38,780 bases of DNA, taken from an uncultured Lachnospiraceae bacterium. Lineage in GTDB: Bacteria; Bacillota; Clostridia; Lachnospirales; Lachnospiraceae. The DNA lies in the NCBI GenBank assembly GCA_949287925.1, contig CASEIR010000035.1:1-38780 (forward strand), read 5' to 3'. Under the pieces are notes generated by a model. That model was given only the letters and a program-made list of their open reading frames with translations, was not told the origin of the DNA and searched no databases. The translations under genes were made by a program, and so were the position numbers. Of this stretch, positions 1 to 7,766 are shown in pieces (within the stretch, counting starts at the first letter, position 1; every line of letters starts with the position of its first letter).

Positions 1-360
1 AGTATGATTTTCTTCCAGTTCACGCAGACAATCTAATAATTCCAGACGGTATGTTTCCGGAAGCAGGTCCGCAATTTGTTCAACTGCCCTGCTTTCTTTT
101 TTTCTGTCTTCTTCCCTCTTTTCAAAACAGGGAATATCTCCAGTGACCGCTTCTCCGATATCATGAAACAAACACATCTTCATGATCTTTTCCATGTTGC
201 ATTCCGGCAGTTCATCCCGGACCAGCCAGGCAAAGACCATCAGGCGGAACGTATGCTCCGCCACACTTTCTCTTCTGCCGTCAGATGTCCAGGAATGTCT
301 GGTCCTGCATTTCAGTTTTTCCGCCACCGACATAAATTCCAGTAATGTACGATAATCCAT
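1..360 (-). CDS. HD-domain hydrolase (YfbR/HD_3-like), 3' part beyond the window
   Basis: The minus strand is open from an ATG at 360 to the window edge, so about 120 N-terminal residues are visible. The protein starts MDYRTLLEFM. It carries SVAEHTFRLM, then CLFHDIGEAVTGD, the His...HD metal-binding pattern of HD-domain phosphohydrolases. The spacing of the first His (SVAEH) and the HD pair resembles the small YfbR-type 5'-nucleotidases and related HD_3 proteins, which hydrolyse phosphate esters with a divalent metal. The exact substrate cannot be inferred. The gene begins 12 bases after the stop of the patatin-like gene and has a GGGAGAAGCAGG ribosome binding region, so the two are probably cotranscribed. 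The C-terminus is not in the window. Confidence 0.85.
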   Translation of the reverse strand, partial: MDYRTLLEFMSVAEKLKCRTRHSWTSDGRRESVAEHTFRLMVFAWLVRDELPECNMEKIMKMCLFHDIGEAVTGDIPCFEKREEDRKKESRAVEQIADLLPETYRLELLDCLRELEENHT

Positions 361-372
361 TCCTGCTTCTCC

Positions 373-1230
373 CTACTGTTCCAGGTACTCCTTAAGCGCC
401 TGGAACTGCTTTTTCATCTGTTTATATCCATGCTCATAAAATCTCATCAAAGCATCGTAATCCTTTTCCAGCCTGGAAACGGTAGGAACCATGGGGCGGA
501 TTACAAAAATCTTTCCTTCTTCTTCCATCTGTTCCATCTGTTCCATCTGTTTGTTATACATTGCGTTCCGGTGACAGGTAGTGCGCACCAGGTTTGGATA
601 TTTTCTATACGCACTGATATAGAGACTTTTCACTCCCTTTGACAAAGGCTTCTTCCGATATCCCGGATTCCTGGTCAGGATCAGGACAATCTTCTCATTT
701 CCCTTTTTCAATGCTCTACGAACCGGAATAGAATCTGCCAGTCCTCCGTCCAAATAAGGAATCCCATCTACCTTCACGATGGGAGAGATCAAAGGCATAC
801 TGCAGGATGCCCGGCATATGCGCATAAGCCGCTCCCGGTCCCGGGACTCTGTCAGATAGTCTGCTTTTCCCGTCTCACAGTTGGTGGCTACAATCTCACA
901 TTCCATTTCAGAAGAAAAATAAGTGTCATAATCAAAGGGGAACAGGTCATTCGGATATTTATCAAACACCATATCCATGTCCAGCAGACTTTTTTCTTTA
1001 ATGAATTTCCGGAATCCATAATAATAATCATATTCCTTTTCTTTATGGATCATACAGTCTCTAGTTCTTCCAATCTGTCTTGAAACATAATCCACTCCGT
1101 TACAGGATCCTGCGGATACTCCGATTACATGAGAAGTATACAGATCCTGCTCCATAAGATAATCCAGAGCGCCCGATGTAAATACTCCCCGTGTCGCTCC
1201 TCCTTCTAATACCATCGTTGCTTTTACCAT
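373..1230 (-). CDS. Patatin-like phospholipase/esterase (YjjU type)
   Basis: A 285-residue patatin-family protein. Near the N-terminus is the glycine-rich oxyanion stretch EGGATRGVF, followed by the nucleophile elbow GVSAGS (GxSxG, Ser around residue 41). The catalytic Asp lies in LDGGLADSIP around residue 160, so the Ser-Asp dyad is intact. The length and C-terminal region fit the bacterial YjjU-like subgroup with a C-terminal DUF6363-type extension. These are soluble, presumably cytoplasmic lipid acyl hydrolases of unknown physiological substrate. A short tandem repeat (MEQMEQMEE, bases about 520-555) sits in the C-terminal part and looks like a benign 9-bp expansion. The gene heads a likely two-gene operon with the HD hydrolase. 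Confidence 0.9.
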   Translation of the reverse strand: MVKATMVLEGGATRGVFTSGALDYLMEQDLYTSHVIGVSAGSCNGVDYVSRQIGRTRDCMIHKEKEYDYYYGFRKFIKEKSLLDMDMVFDKYPNDLFPFDYDTYFSSEMECEIVATNCETGKADYLTESRDRERLMRICRASCSMPLISPIVKVDGIPYLDGGLADSIPVRRALKKGNEKIVLILTRNPGYRKKPLSKGVKSLYISAYRKYPNLVRTTCHRNAMYNKQMEQMEQMEEEGKIFVIRPMVPTVSRLEKDYDALMRFYEHGYKQMKKQFQALKEYLEQ

Positions 1231-1256
1231 AGTTGATACCCCGCTTTCTATCTGCT

Positions 1257-1331
1257 ATTATATACCGTTTTTTGCATTTGGCAAACCTCTGGTTTTAATA
1301 ACTTGCTAATTCCTAAGAGATTTGATAAGAT
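1257..1331. promoter_or_regulatory. Divergent promoters of the patatin and ABC-F genes
   Basis: On the minus strand TTGCCA (1279-1284) and TATAAT (1257-1262) are 16 bases apart and point at the patatin gene. On the plus strand TTGCTA (1303-1308) and TAAGAT (1326-1331) are 17 bases apart and point at the ABC-F gene. Both are sigma-A-like. The -10 of the patatin promoter matches consensus perfectly; the plus-strand one is weaker. Confidence 0.55.
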
Positions 1332-1380
1332 AGGCAGGGTATCTGTAAATGATTATGAGAATGCAAGGAGTAAACATAAT

Positions 1381-3015
1381 ATGATCAGTACAAGTAATAT
1401 CACATTACGTGTGGGAAAAAAAGCTTTGTTTGAAGATGTAAATATCAAATTCACCGAAGGCAACTGTTATGGGCTGATCGGCGCCAATGGCGCAGGAAAA
1501 TCTACGTTCCTGAAAATTCTGTCCAGGCAGCTGGAGCCTTCCAAAGGCGAGGTTGTCATAACTCCCGGCGAACGGTTGTCTTTCCTGCAGCAAGACCACT
1601 TCAAGTATGATGAATACCCGGTATTGGACACCGTTATGATGGGGAATGCCCGTCTCTACGAGATTATGAAAGAAAAGGAAGTCATCTACGCAAAAGAAGA
1701 TTTCACCGATGAAGACGGCATCAAGGCCAGTGAACTGGAAGCAGAGTTTGCAGCCATGAACGGGTGGGAAGCTGAATCCGATGCAGCCTCACTTCTCAAC
1801 GGCCTGGGGATTGACACCGCCATGCACTATGAGATCATGAAGAATCTGAATGGACCGGAAAAGGTAAAAGTCCTGCTGGCACAAGCTTTGTTCGGGAACC
1901 CGGACATTCTGCTTCTGGATGAGCCGACCAACCATCTGGATCTGGACGCTATCGCGTGGCTGGAAGAATTTTTGATCAATTTTGACAACACCGTCATCGT
2001 AGTTTCTCATGACCGGTATTTCCTGAACAAGGTCTGCACACAGATCGCAGATATTGATTATGGAAAAATCAAGCTATATGCCGGTAACTATGATTTCTGG
2101 TATGAGTCCAGCCAGCTTCTGATCCGCCAGATGAAAGAAGCCAATAAGAAAAAAGAAGAAAAAATCAAGGAACTTCAGGAATTTATTTCACGGTTCAGCG
2201 CTAACGCCTCCAAATCCAAGCAGGCCACTTCCAGAAAACGTGCCTTGGAAAAAATACAGTTGGACGAGATCCAGCCTTCCAGCCGGAAATATCCTTATAT
2301 TGACTTTCGCCCCAACCGGGAGATCGGCAATGAAGTACTCACCGTAGAAGGCCTCAGCAAAACCATTGACGGCGAGAAAGTATTGGATAATATTTCCTTT
2401 ACCTTGAACCGGGAAGATAAAGTCGCGTTTGTCGGCGGAAATGAACTGGCAAAAACAACCCTTTTCCAGATCCTGACTGGCGAGATGGAACCCGATGAAG
2501 GAACCTATAAATGGGGCATCACAACTTCCCAGGCATATTTTCCACTGGATCCGGGAGACGAATTCGACAACGATTCTACCATCGTGGAATGGCTGACCCA
2601 GTATTCCGAAGAAAAGGACGTCACCTATGTCCGGGGATTTCTGGGACGGATGCTGTTCGGCGGCGACGACGGAATCAAGAGAGTCCGGGTACTCTCCGGT
2701 GGAGAAAAGGTGCGCTGTCTGCTGTCCAAAATGATGATCTCAGGCGCCAATGTACTGATCCTGGACGAACCGACCAATCATCTGGATATGGAAAGTATTA
2801 CAGCCCTCAACAATGGAATGATCAAGTTCCCGGGTGTCATTCTCTTCTCATCCAGAGACCATCAGATCGTACAGACCACCGCCAACCGCATTATGGAGAT
2901 CGTACCGGGCGGAAGGCTGATTGACAAGATCACCACCTATGATGAGTATTTGGAAAGCGATGAGATGGCAAGAAAGCGTCAGACTTATTCGGTACAGATG
3001 GAAGAAGATGATTAA
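1381..3015 (+). CDS. ABC-F family ATPase (YkpA/YbiT type)
   Basis: The ATG at 1381 (MISTSNITLR) is chosen over the upstream in-frame start because AAGGAG lies just before it and the N-terminus then matches ABC-F proteins (544 aa). There are two ABC ATPase domains and no membrane segment. NBD1 has Walker A GANGAGKST, signature LNGPEK, Walker B LLLDEPTNHLD and switch SHDR. The basic interdomain linker has the EANKKKEEKIKELQ helix and SANASKSKQATSRK. NBD2 has a modified Walker A (GGNELAKTT), signature LSGGEK and DEPTNHLD. ABC-F proteins act on the ribosome as translation factors or antibiotic protection factors. This sequence resembles the B. subtilis YkpA/E. coli YbiT housekeeping branch rather than a known resistance branch. 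The NBD2 switch motif reads SSRDH, with Arg where His is usual. Confidence 0.92.
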   Translation: MISTSNITLRVGKKALFEDVNIKFTEGNCYGLIGANGAGKSTFLKILSRQLEPSKGEVVITPGERLSFLQQDHFKYDEYPVLDTVMMGNARLYEIMKEKEVIYAKEDFTDEDGIKASELEAEFAAMNGWEAESDAASLLNGLGIDTAMHYEIMKNLNGPEKVKVLLAQALFGNPDILLLDEPTNHLDLDAIAWLEEFLINFDNTVIVVSHDRYFLNKVCTQIADIDYGKIKLYAGNYDFWYESSQLLIRQMKEANKKKEEKIKELQEFISRFSANASKSKQATSRKRALEKIQLDEIQPSSRKYPYIDFRPNREIGNEVLTVEGLSKTIDGEKVLDNISFTLNREDKVAFVGGNELAKTTLFQILTGEMEPDEGTYKWGITTSQAYFPLDPGDEFDNDSTIVEWLTQYSEEKDVTYVRGFLGRMLFGGDDGIKRVRVLSGGEKVRCLLSKMMISGANVLILDEPTNHLDMESITALNNGMIKFPGVILFSSRDHQIVQTTANRIMEIVPGGRLIDKITTYDEYLESDEMARKRQTYSVQMEEDD

Positions 3016-3043
3016 AAAAGAATCCCTCCGGGGATTCTTTTTT
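3016..3043 (+). terminator. Rho-independent terminator of the ABC-F gene
   Basis: Perfect 11-bp stem AAAAGAATCCC / GGGATTCTTTT with loop TCCG, followed by T residues, directly after the TAA stop. The T tract runs into the stop codon of the convergent minus-strand gene, so the hairpin may serve both. Confidence 0.9.
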
Positions 3044-3554
3044 ATATTCTGTCTTTTAGCTTATGGTAAACCAAGTCAAAGTCTTCCTGGCTGGTCACTC
3101 CTTTTTTGGTAGAAATCAACTCATGACGTTTTTGGTTTTTGTCCGTTAGAAACAAGGTTTTTCCATCAGAACAGATCCCTACCTCCAGCTTTTCCATGTC
3201 TTTCAATGCATAGACATAAACGTCATTCTGGTAAACCAGAACGTAATCTCTGACAATCAAAAGATGGGGCGCCTTTATTTCAAAAATGTCCGGCGCCGTC
3301 AGCTGGCGATAAAACTCCTCTTTATCTTCTATGCCATCCAGTTTTTCCCTCAGGCTACGCTGAGCTTTTAGAATAACTACCGCCAGTCCCACACCTAGCA
3401 CACCAAGAATCAATGTAATACGGATATCTGTGAATCCGCAGATCAGCGCAATACAGATCAAACTTTCCCAGATGATCATTCCGGTACGGATCCGGGTTGA
3501 CCGTTCTCTGATAAAATCCTGATATTTCTGCTCTCCTGCAGTCTGAATTTTCAT
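3042..3554 (-). CDS. Small hypothetical membrane protein
   Basis: A 170-residue protein of unrecognised family. Two hydrophobic segments (about residues 26-42 and 45-62) form a hairpin near the N-terminus. A soluble, charged C-terminal domain of about 100 residues follows, with alternating beta-like stretches (APHLLIVRDYVLVYQNDVYVYAL). The arrangement resembles two-TM proteins with a cytoplasmic PH-like/YcxB-like domain, but this is only a topological impression. The AAGGAG site 7 bases before the ATG supports the start. It begins 19 bases after trpS and is probably the last gene of that operon. Confidence 0.7.
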   Translation of the reverse strand: MKIQTAGEQKYQDFIRERSTRIRTGMIIWESLICIALICGFTDIRITLILGVLGVGLAVVILKAQRSLREKLDGIEDKEEFYRQLTAPDIFEIKAPHLLIVRDYVLVYQNDVYVYALKDMEKLEVGICSDGKTLFLTDKNQKRHELISTKKGVTSQEDFDLVYHKLKDRI

Positions 3555-3573
3555 CTTTTTCTCCTTATGCCGC

Positions 3574-4578
3574 CTATCGGATACGCTCCGGGAATCCCAC
3601 TTTTTTCTGAACTTTTCTCAAAGTTTTATTTGCAAAATATCCGGCTTTCTCCGCATTGTTTTTAATGACAGAATCAATATAAGCCTTATCTTTTTCCAGT
3701 CTTGCCACCTCATCTTGGAGCGGTTTTAAGACCGCACATACCGCCTCTCCCACTGCCATCTTGAATTCACCGTAACCTTTACCGTCGAATTCCTGCACTG
3801 TTTCTTGCGGTGTCTTGCCAGTGCATGCGCTGTAAATATCGATCAGGTTCTTTACGCCAGGCTGTTCATCCCGGTACAGGATCTGGGCTTCCGAATCTGT
3901 TACTGCCCGTTTACATTTACGCATAATGGTATCCATATCATCCATCAGATAGATGCTGGCATTCGGATTTTCATCGGATTTTGACATCTTTCTGGACGGA
4001 TCCTGAAGACTCATGATCTTGGCGCCCACCTTCCCCACATAAGCTTCCGGAACCGTAAAAACGTTTCCATAGATATTGTTAAAACGCTCCGCGATATCCC
4101 TGGTCAGCTCCAGATGCTGCATCTGGTCGATCCCCACGGGGACTACATCTGCCTGATACAACAGAATATCTGCCGCCATCAGCACCGGATACGTAAAGAG
4201 TCCCGCATTGATATTGTCCGCATGCTTCGAAGCCTTATCTTTAAACTGGGTCATACGGTTCAGTTCTCCCATATAAGTAAAGCAGTTCAGGATCCAGGCC
4301 AGCTCCGCATGTCCCGATACATGGGACTGATAATAAATACAGTTCTTCTCCGGATCCAGGCCAGCCGCAATATACAGTGTCAACAGTGCCCGGGCACGTT
4401 TTCTCAACGTTGCAGGATCCTGCCTTACCGTAATGGAATGCATATCCACCACACTGTAGAAACATTCATATTCATCACTCAGTGTTACCCAGTTTTTCAG
4501 CGCCCCCAGATAATTCCCCAGAGTCAGATTTCCTGTCGCCTGCATACCGCTGAATAATACCTTTTTATCGTTAATCAT
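3574..4578 (-). CDS. trpS: Tryptophanyl-tRNA synthetase
   Basis: Class I aminoacyl-tRNA synthetase that charges tRNA-Trp. The start at 4578 (MINDKKVLFSGMQ) is preferred because AAGGAG lies upstream and the protein then has the usual length of 334 aa. The first nucleotide-binding signature is TGNLTLGNY, in place of HIGH as in bacterial TrpRS. The KMSKS loop is RKMSKSDENPNASIYL near residue 195. The region GIDQMQHLELTRDIAERFN is characteristic of the family. It lies 22 bases downstream of the histidine phosphatase gene and is likely cotranscribed with it. No T-box was seen directly upstream, although a Trp-type T-box exists elsewhere in the window. Confidence 0.96.
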   Translation of the reverse strand: MINDKKVLFSGMQATGNLTLGNYLGALKNWVTLSDEYECFYSVVDMHSITVRQDPATLRKRARALLTLYIAAGLDPEKNCIYYQSHVSGHAELAWILNCFTYMGELNRMTQFKDKASKHADNINAGLFTYPVLMAADILLYQADVVPVGIDQMQHLELTRDIAERFNNIYGNVFTVPEAYVGKVGAKIMSLQDPSRKMSKSDENPNASIYLMDDMDTIMRKCKRAVTDSEAQILYRDEQPGVKNLIDIYSACTGKTPQETVQEFDGKGYGEFKMAVGEAVCAVLKPLQDEVARLEKDKAYIDSVIKNNAEKAGYFANKTLRKVQKKVGFPERIR

Positions 4579-4600
4579 AATATTGTTTCTCCTTTTCCAT

Positions 4601-5245
4601 CTATTTTGACTGATCGGCCCACGGATCCGCAATGCCGTCGTAATATACTACATTTTCTGACAATATCTCCAATCTTCCACCCTGAACCAGGACTTCCGTT
4701 ACGGCACAGTTCTTATGTACGCCAGTTCCCCAGTAATCCGCCAGCAACGTGCCTTTGATATTGCATAGGATTCCAGCCAGTGCCGCTCCGTGAGTGACTA
4801 TCAGCACATGTGAATCTTCCGGCAGTGAATGGCTGCAGATATCCGCAAGAAATTCTCCGGTTCTTCTCTTCACATCCACAAAGTTTTCTCCTCCCTCCGG
4901 CGCACGGTACTGCTCCGGATGATCGAAGAAATTGTGAAATTCTTCCGGCAATTCCCAGCCTTCTTTCGAACAGCACTTCCCTTCATATTTCCCAAAGGCC
5001 ATTTCTATGATCCTTGGTTCTTTGATGATCTGTATTTTTCGTTTTCCTACTATCAGCTCAGCCGTTTCCCTCGCCCGGATCAGCGGGCTGGAATAACACA
5101 GATCAAAGGGAATGTCTTTTAGTCCTTCAGCCGTCTTCTTCGCAAGTTGCCGTCCTGTTTCATTCAGAGGAATATCCACCTGCCCCTGGATCCGCTTCTC
5201 GCTGTTCCAGTCTGTAATCCCATGTCTTACTAAATATAGCTTCAT
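4601..5245 (-). CDS. Histidine phosphatase (phosphoglycerate mutase-like) family protein
   Basis: A 214-residue branch-1 histidine phosphatase. It begins KLYLVRHGITDWN with the catalytic RHG motif (His8), followed by the conserved IQGQVDIPLNETGRQLA block and the second His in LIVTHGAAL. Such proteins are broad phosphatases or metabolic mutases; alpha-ribazole phosphatase (CobC-like) and generic phosphatases look alike, so the substrate is undetermined. The start has TAGGAGGCGGGAT before ATG. It is the first gene of a probable operon with trpS. Confidence 0.88.
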   Translation of the reverse strand: MKLYLVRHGITDWNSEKRIQGQVDIPLNETGRQLAKKTAEGLKDIPFDLCYSSPLIRARETAELIVGKRKIQIIKEPRIIEMAFGKYEGKCCSKEGWELPEEFHNFFDHPEQYRAPEGGENFVDVKRRTGEFLADICSHSLPEDSHVLIVTHGAALAGILCNIKGTLLADYWGTGVHKNCAVTEVLVQGGRLEILSENVVYYDGIADPWADQSK

Positions 5246-5357
5246 ATCCCGCCTCCTAACATACGAAGTAAGTATAACATATCTTTTTCGATTTTACATA
5301 GTAAATTCACAGGAAAACTGTTATAATTGTCCTATCAACAAACAGGAGAATGACATT
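5246..5357. promoter_or_regulatory. Divergent promoter region of the phosphatase-trpS operon and luxS
   Basis: A TATAAT at 5322-5327 (plus) lies 30 bases before the luxS start. A TATACT (minus, 5271-5276) faces the phosphatase gene. Neither has a convincing -35 at 16-18 bases, so both are tentative. No riboswitch was recognised. Confidence 0.4.
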
Positions 5358-5831
5358 ATGGAAAAAATTAAAAGCTTTACCGTTGACCATCTGCGTCTGG
5401 TACCTGGACTGTATGTTTCCCGGATTGATTATGTGGAAGGACATCCTGTCACTACTTTCGATATCCGGATGACCAGCCCCAATGACGAACCGGTGATGAA
5501 CACAGCTGAGATCCACACCATCGAACACCTGGCAGCCACATTCTTAAGAAACCATCCGGATTATGCATCCCGGACGATTTATTTCGGCCCTATGGGCTGT
5601 AGGACCGGTTTTTATCTGATTCTTTCCGGAGAATATTCTTCTTTCGATATCGTACCGCTGATGAAGGAAATGTATGCTTTTATTGCGGATTACGAAGGCG
5701 AAGTACCCGGTGCATCCGCAAAAGACTGCGGAAATTATCTGGACATGAATCTTCCTATGGCCAAATACATTGCAAAAAAGTATTTGAATATACTGAACAC
5801 AATCACACCGTCTCAGCTCATTTATCCTTAA
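5358..5831 (+). CDS. luxS: S-ribosylhomocysteine lyase
   Basis: LuxS cleaves S-ribosylhomocysteine to homocysteine and 4,5-dihydroxypentane-2,3-dione, the AI-2 precursor. The ATG at 5358 (MEKIKSFTVDHL) has AGGAG 9 bases upstream and gives the standard size of 157 aa. The metal-binding HTIEH motif is near residues 53-57 and the third ligand Cys is in KDCGNY near residue 121. PMGCRTGFY, with the catalytic Cys, is intact. It is monocistronic and convergent with the NRPS operon. MetAA further along the window belongs to the same methionine/homocysteine economy. An AI-2 signalling role cannot be concluded. Confidence 0.97.
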   Translation: MEKIKSFTVDHLRLVPGLYVSRIDYVEGHPVTTFDIRMTSPNDEPVMNTAEIHTIEHLAATFLRNHPDYASRTIYFGPMGCRTGFYLILSGEYSSFDIVPLMKEMYAFIADYEGEVPGASAKDCGNYLDMNLPMAKYIAKKYLNILNTITPSQLIYP

Positions 5832-5841
5832 GTTCATGGAA

Positions 5842-5869
5842 GAGGAGCGCCGTCTCAGGGCTGCTCCTC
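5842..5869. terminator. GC-rich hairpin shared by luxS and the NRPS operon
   Basis: Inverted repeat GAGGAGC / GCTCCTC with a 14-base spacer lies between the convergent luxS and ACP stops and overlaps the last ACP codons. It lacks a strong T tract on either strand, so it is a tentative bidirectional terminator. Confidence 0.45.
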
Positions 5870-6112
5870 CTCTATCAGCTTGTTCTCTATAATATACTCG
5901 ACCACATCTTTTATCTGCATCATATTCTTTACTTCGCGCAGATTTACTTCTATCTGAAATCTATTTTCAAACTCACAGACTAAATTAGCCAGATCCATCG
6001 AATTCAATGCCAGATCACGGACGAATTCCGTATCCATAGTAATCTTTTCAACCCCGATTACGTCGCGGATAATCTCTTCTACATTTCGAAATACTTGCTC
6101 ATCCACAATCAT
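5855..6112 (-). CDS. Discrete acyl carrier protein of the NRPS operon
   Basis: An 85-residue acidic helical carrier protein. The phosphopantetheine site is DLALNSMDLANL, with Ser38 in the L-x-S-x-D-L context (an N replaces the more common D/G before Ser). The start overlaps the end of the ligase gene (ATGA) and has a strong AAGGAGG site, so translation is coupled. In known lipopeptide systems such a stand-alone ACP receives an acyl group from an acyl-AMP ligase and presents it to the starter condensation domain. That is the inferred role here. It is the last gene of the five-gene operon. A phosphopantetheinyl transferase is not in the window. Confidence 0.9.
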   Translation of the reverse strand: MIVDEQVFRNVEEIIRDVIGVEKITMDTEFVRDLALNSMDLANLVCEFENRFQIEVNLREVKNMMQIKDVVEYIIENKLIEEEQP

Positions 6113-7752
6113 TCTGCCTCCTTACGCTTGATCTTTTTTATTGCTGTTTTCTTAAACTCTGTTTCAGACAGTTTGACAGACAGTATCCGCTTATAGTCTG
6201 GCAATGTCATATTTAACTTGTTGATCTCATCTTGAAGAAGATCCAGAACCTGATAATTATCCCGCGCATCCATATATTCTTCATCCACACAGACCATAGC
6301 AGAAAGCATTACATCGTCTCCGGCCTCTCCCACAACAGCTCCATATACCATGACTTCTTTCACAAAAGGAATCTTCTGGATATATCCTTCCAATTCCTCC
6401 GGCACGACCTTTTTCCCACTGTTAAATACGATCAGGTTCTTTTTTCTTCCGCAGATATACAGATGCCCTTTCCGGTCCATATATCCAATATCACCAGTCC
6501 GATACCATCCATGGTCAAAACATTCTTCTGTCAACAGCATATTTTTATAGTACTCTTTAAAAACAGACGGCCCTTTTACCAGAATCTCTCCATCATCAAA
6601 CCGGATCCGCGTCTGCGGGATCGGTCTCCCCACCGACTCTAAAACATTATCTTCATTCTGGTTACTGCTGATCAAAGGACTGCACTCTGTAATTCCGTAA
6701 CCCTGGAACACTTGTATCCCGTAAACTTGAAATTCTTCAGCGATTTTTTCATTCATCTGCGCCCCGCCACAGGTAATCATCTTCAGATCATTCCCCACGA
6801 TCTGATCAATTTTACTGTCTTCAAATATCCTTCGGCACCATTTCCATATAATTGTCCTTTTGTATCTTTCGACCGCTTTTCTTGCTTTTGCCCTCACTCC
6901 TTCCCTTTCCTGTATTCTATGAAGCTCTTTCAGAAGATTTTCCAGTATCATAGGTACGCAGATGAGGACCTCCGGTTGAAAAGCTTTCAGATCCCGGAAA
7001 AATGTCTTTAAATTTCCATTCAGACAGATGGTATTCCCTTGTGTGATAGAATTCAAAACACCGCAAACCAAAGAATATGTATGATAAAGGGGAAGGGGAT
7101 CGAACAGCTTTTTCTTTGCTTTAATCAGCGATTGTGTATGGCAGGCATTAAACATGATATTATACTGCGTAAGCACAACCGGTTTCGATGTGTTCGTTGT
7201 TCCTGATGTATATACGATTGCCAGCACATCCTCCGGATCTGCCGCAGGCAGTCCTAGTTCTTTGCTATTCTTTTTCTTTCTCCCCTCCTCCAGCAAATAC
7301 TGAATGCTCCATCCGGCGGCTGTTGTTTTCTGATTCATTATAATACACGGTATTTTTAATACAGAAAACGCTTGAGAAAACACCTGATCTGTCGCCACAT
7401 AAAGGGCATCCGCATGACGGGCCATCCGCACCATCTCTTTTTCACTGTTTTCAATATCAATCGGGATCACAGTACATCCAACCAGCCCCGCCGCACAAAA
7501 CACAAGCACCCATTCATACGAATTCTGTCCGGCAATTGCAATATGCTTTCCGTTCATTTTTCTCTCACAGAAGCTATGCGCAAGCGCATAAACATCGTTC
7601 ACAAAATCCGGATACGATATCGTTCGTTCTTTGCCGTCTCGCTCATAAAACGTAAATGCCGTATCCGTGGAATACAACTGGCCAATCTCTCCGAAGCACT
7701 CCGTAAGTGTCTGATATTCTCTCACTTGATGATATTTGACATATTGCTTCAT
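6109..7752 (-). CDS. Fatty-acyl-AMP/acyl-ACP ligase (ANL superfamily)
   Basis: A 547-residue adenylate-forming enzyme when started at 7752 (MKQYVKYHQVREYQ), where AAGGTG lies upstream; the longer reading begins inside the preceding gene. Adenylation motifs in order: YTSGTTNTSKPVV (P-loop, around residue 185), GYGITECSPLIS, YRTGDIGYMDRKG and GRKKNLIVFNSGKKV, with a C-terminal Lys-rich end carrying TAIKKIKR. These activate a carboxylate as acyl-AMP. Given the adjacent ACP and the NRPS with an N-terminal condensation domain, the likely job is loading a fatty acid onto the ACP. The P-loop departs from the common GxxKG pattern (N and P replace the glycines). Chain length cannot be read from sequence. 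Confidence 0.9.
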   Translation of the reverse strand: MKQYVKYHQVREYQTLTECFGEIGQLYSTDTAFTFYERDGKERTISYPDFVNDVYALAHSFCERKMNGKHIAIAGQNSYEWVLVFCAAGLVGCTVIPIDIENSEKEMVRMARHADALYVATDQVFSQAFSVLKIPCIIMNQKTTAAGWSIQYLLEEGRKKKNSKELGLPAADPEDVLAIVYTSGTTNTSKPVVLTQYNIMFNACHTQSLIKAKKKLFDPLPLYHTYSLVCGVLNSITQGNTICLNGNLKTFFRDLKAFQPEVLICVPMILENLLKELHRIQEREGVRAKARKAVERYKRTIIWKWCRRIFEDSKIDQIVGNDLKMITCGGAQMNEKIAEEFQVYGIQVFQGYGITECSPLISSNQNEDNVLESVGRPIPQTRIRFDDGEILVKGPSVFKEYYKNMLLTEECFDHGWYRTGDIGYMDRKGHLYICGRKKNLIVFNSGKKVVPEELEGYIQKIPFVKEVMVYGAVVGEAGDDVMLSAMVCVDEEYMDARDNYQVLDLLQDEINKLNMTLPDYKRILSVKLSETEFKKTAIKKIKRKEAE

Positions 7753-7766
7753 ATTCCACACCTTTC

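Noticed and set aside
520-555. Tandem 9-bp repeat in the patatin gene as a phase-variation tract
   Set aside because: Copies are in-frame multiples of three, so slippage adds MEQ units without switching the frame.
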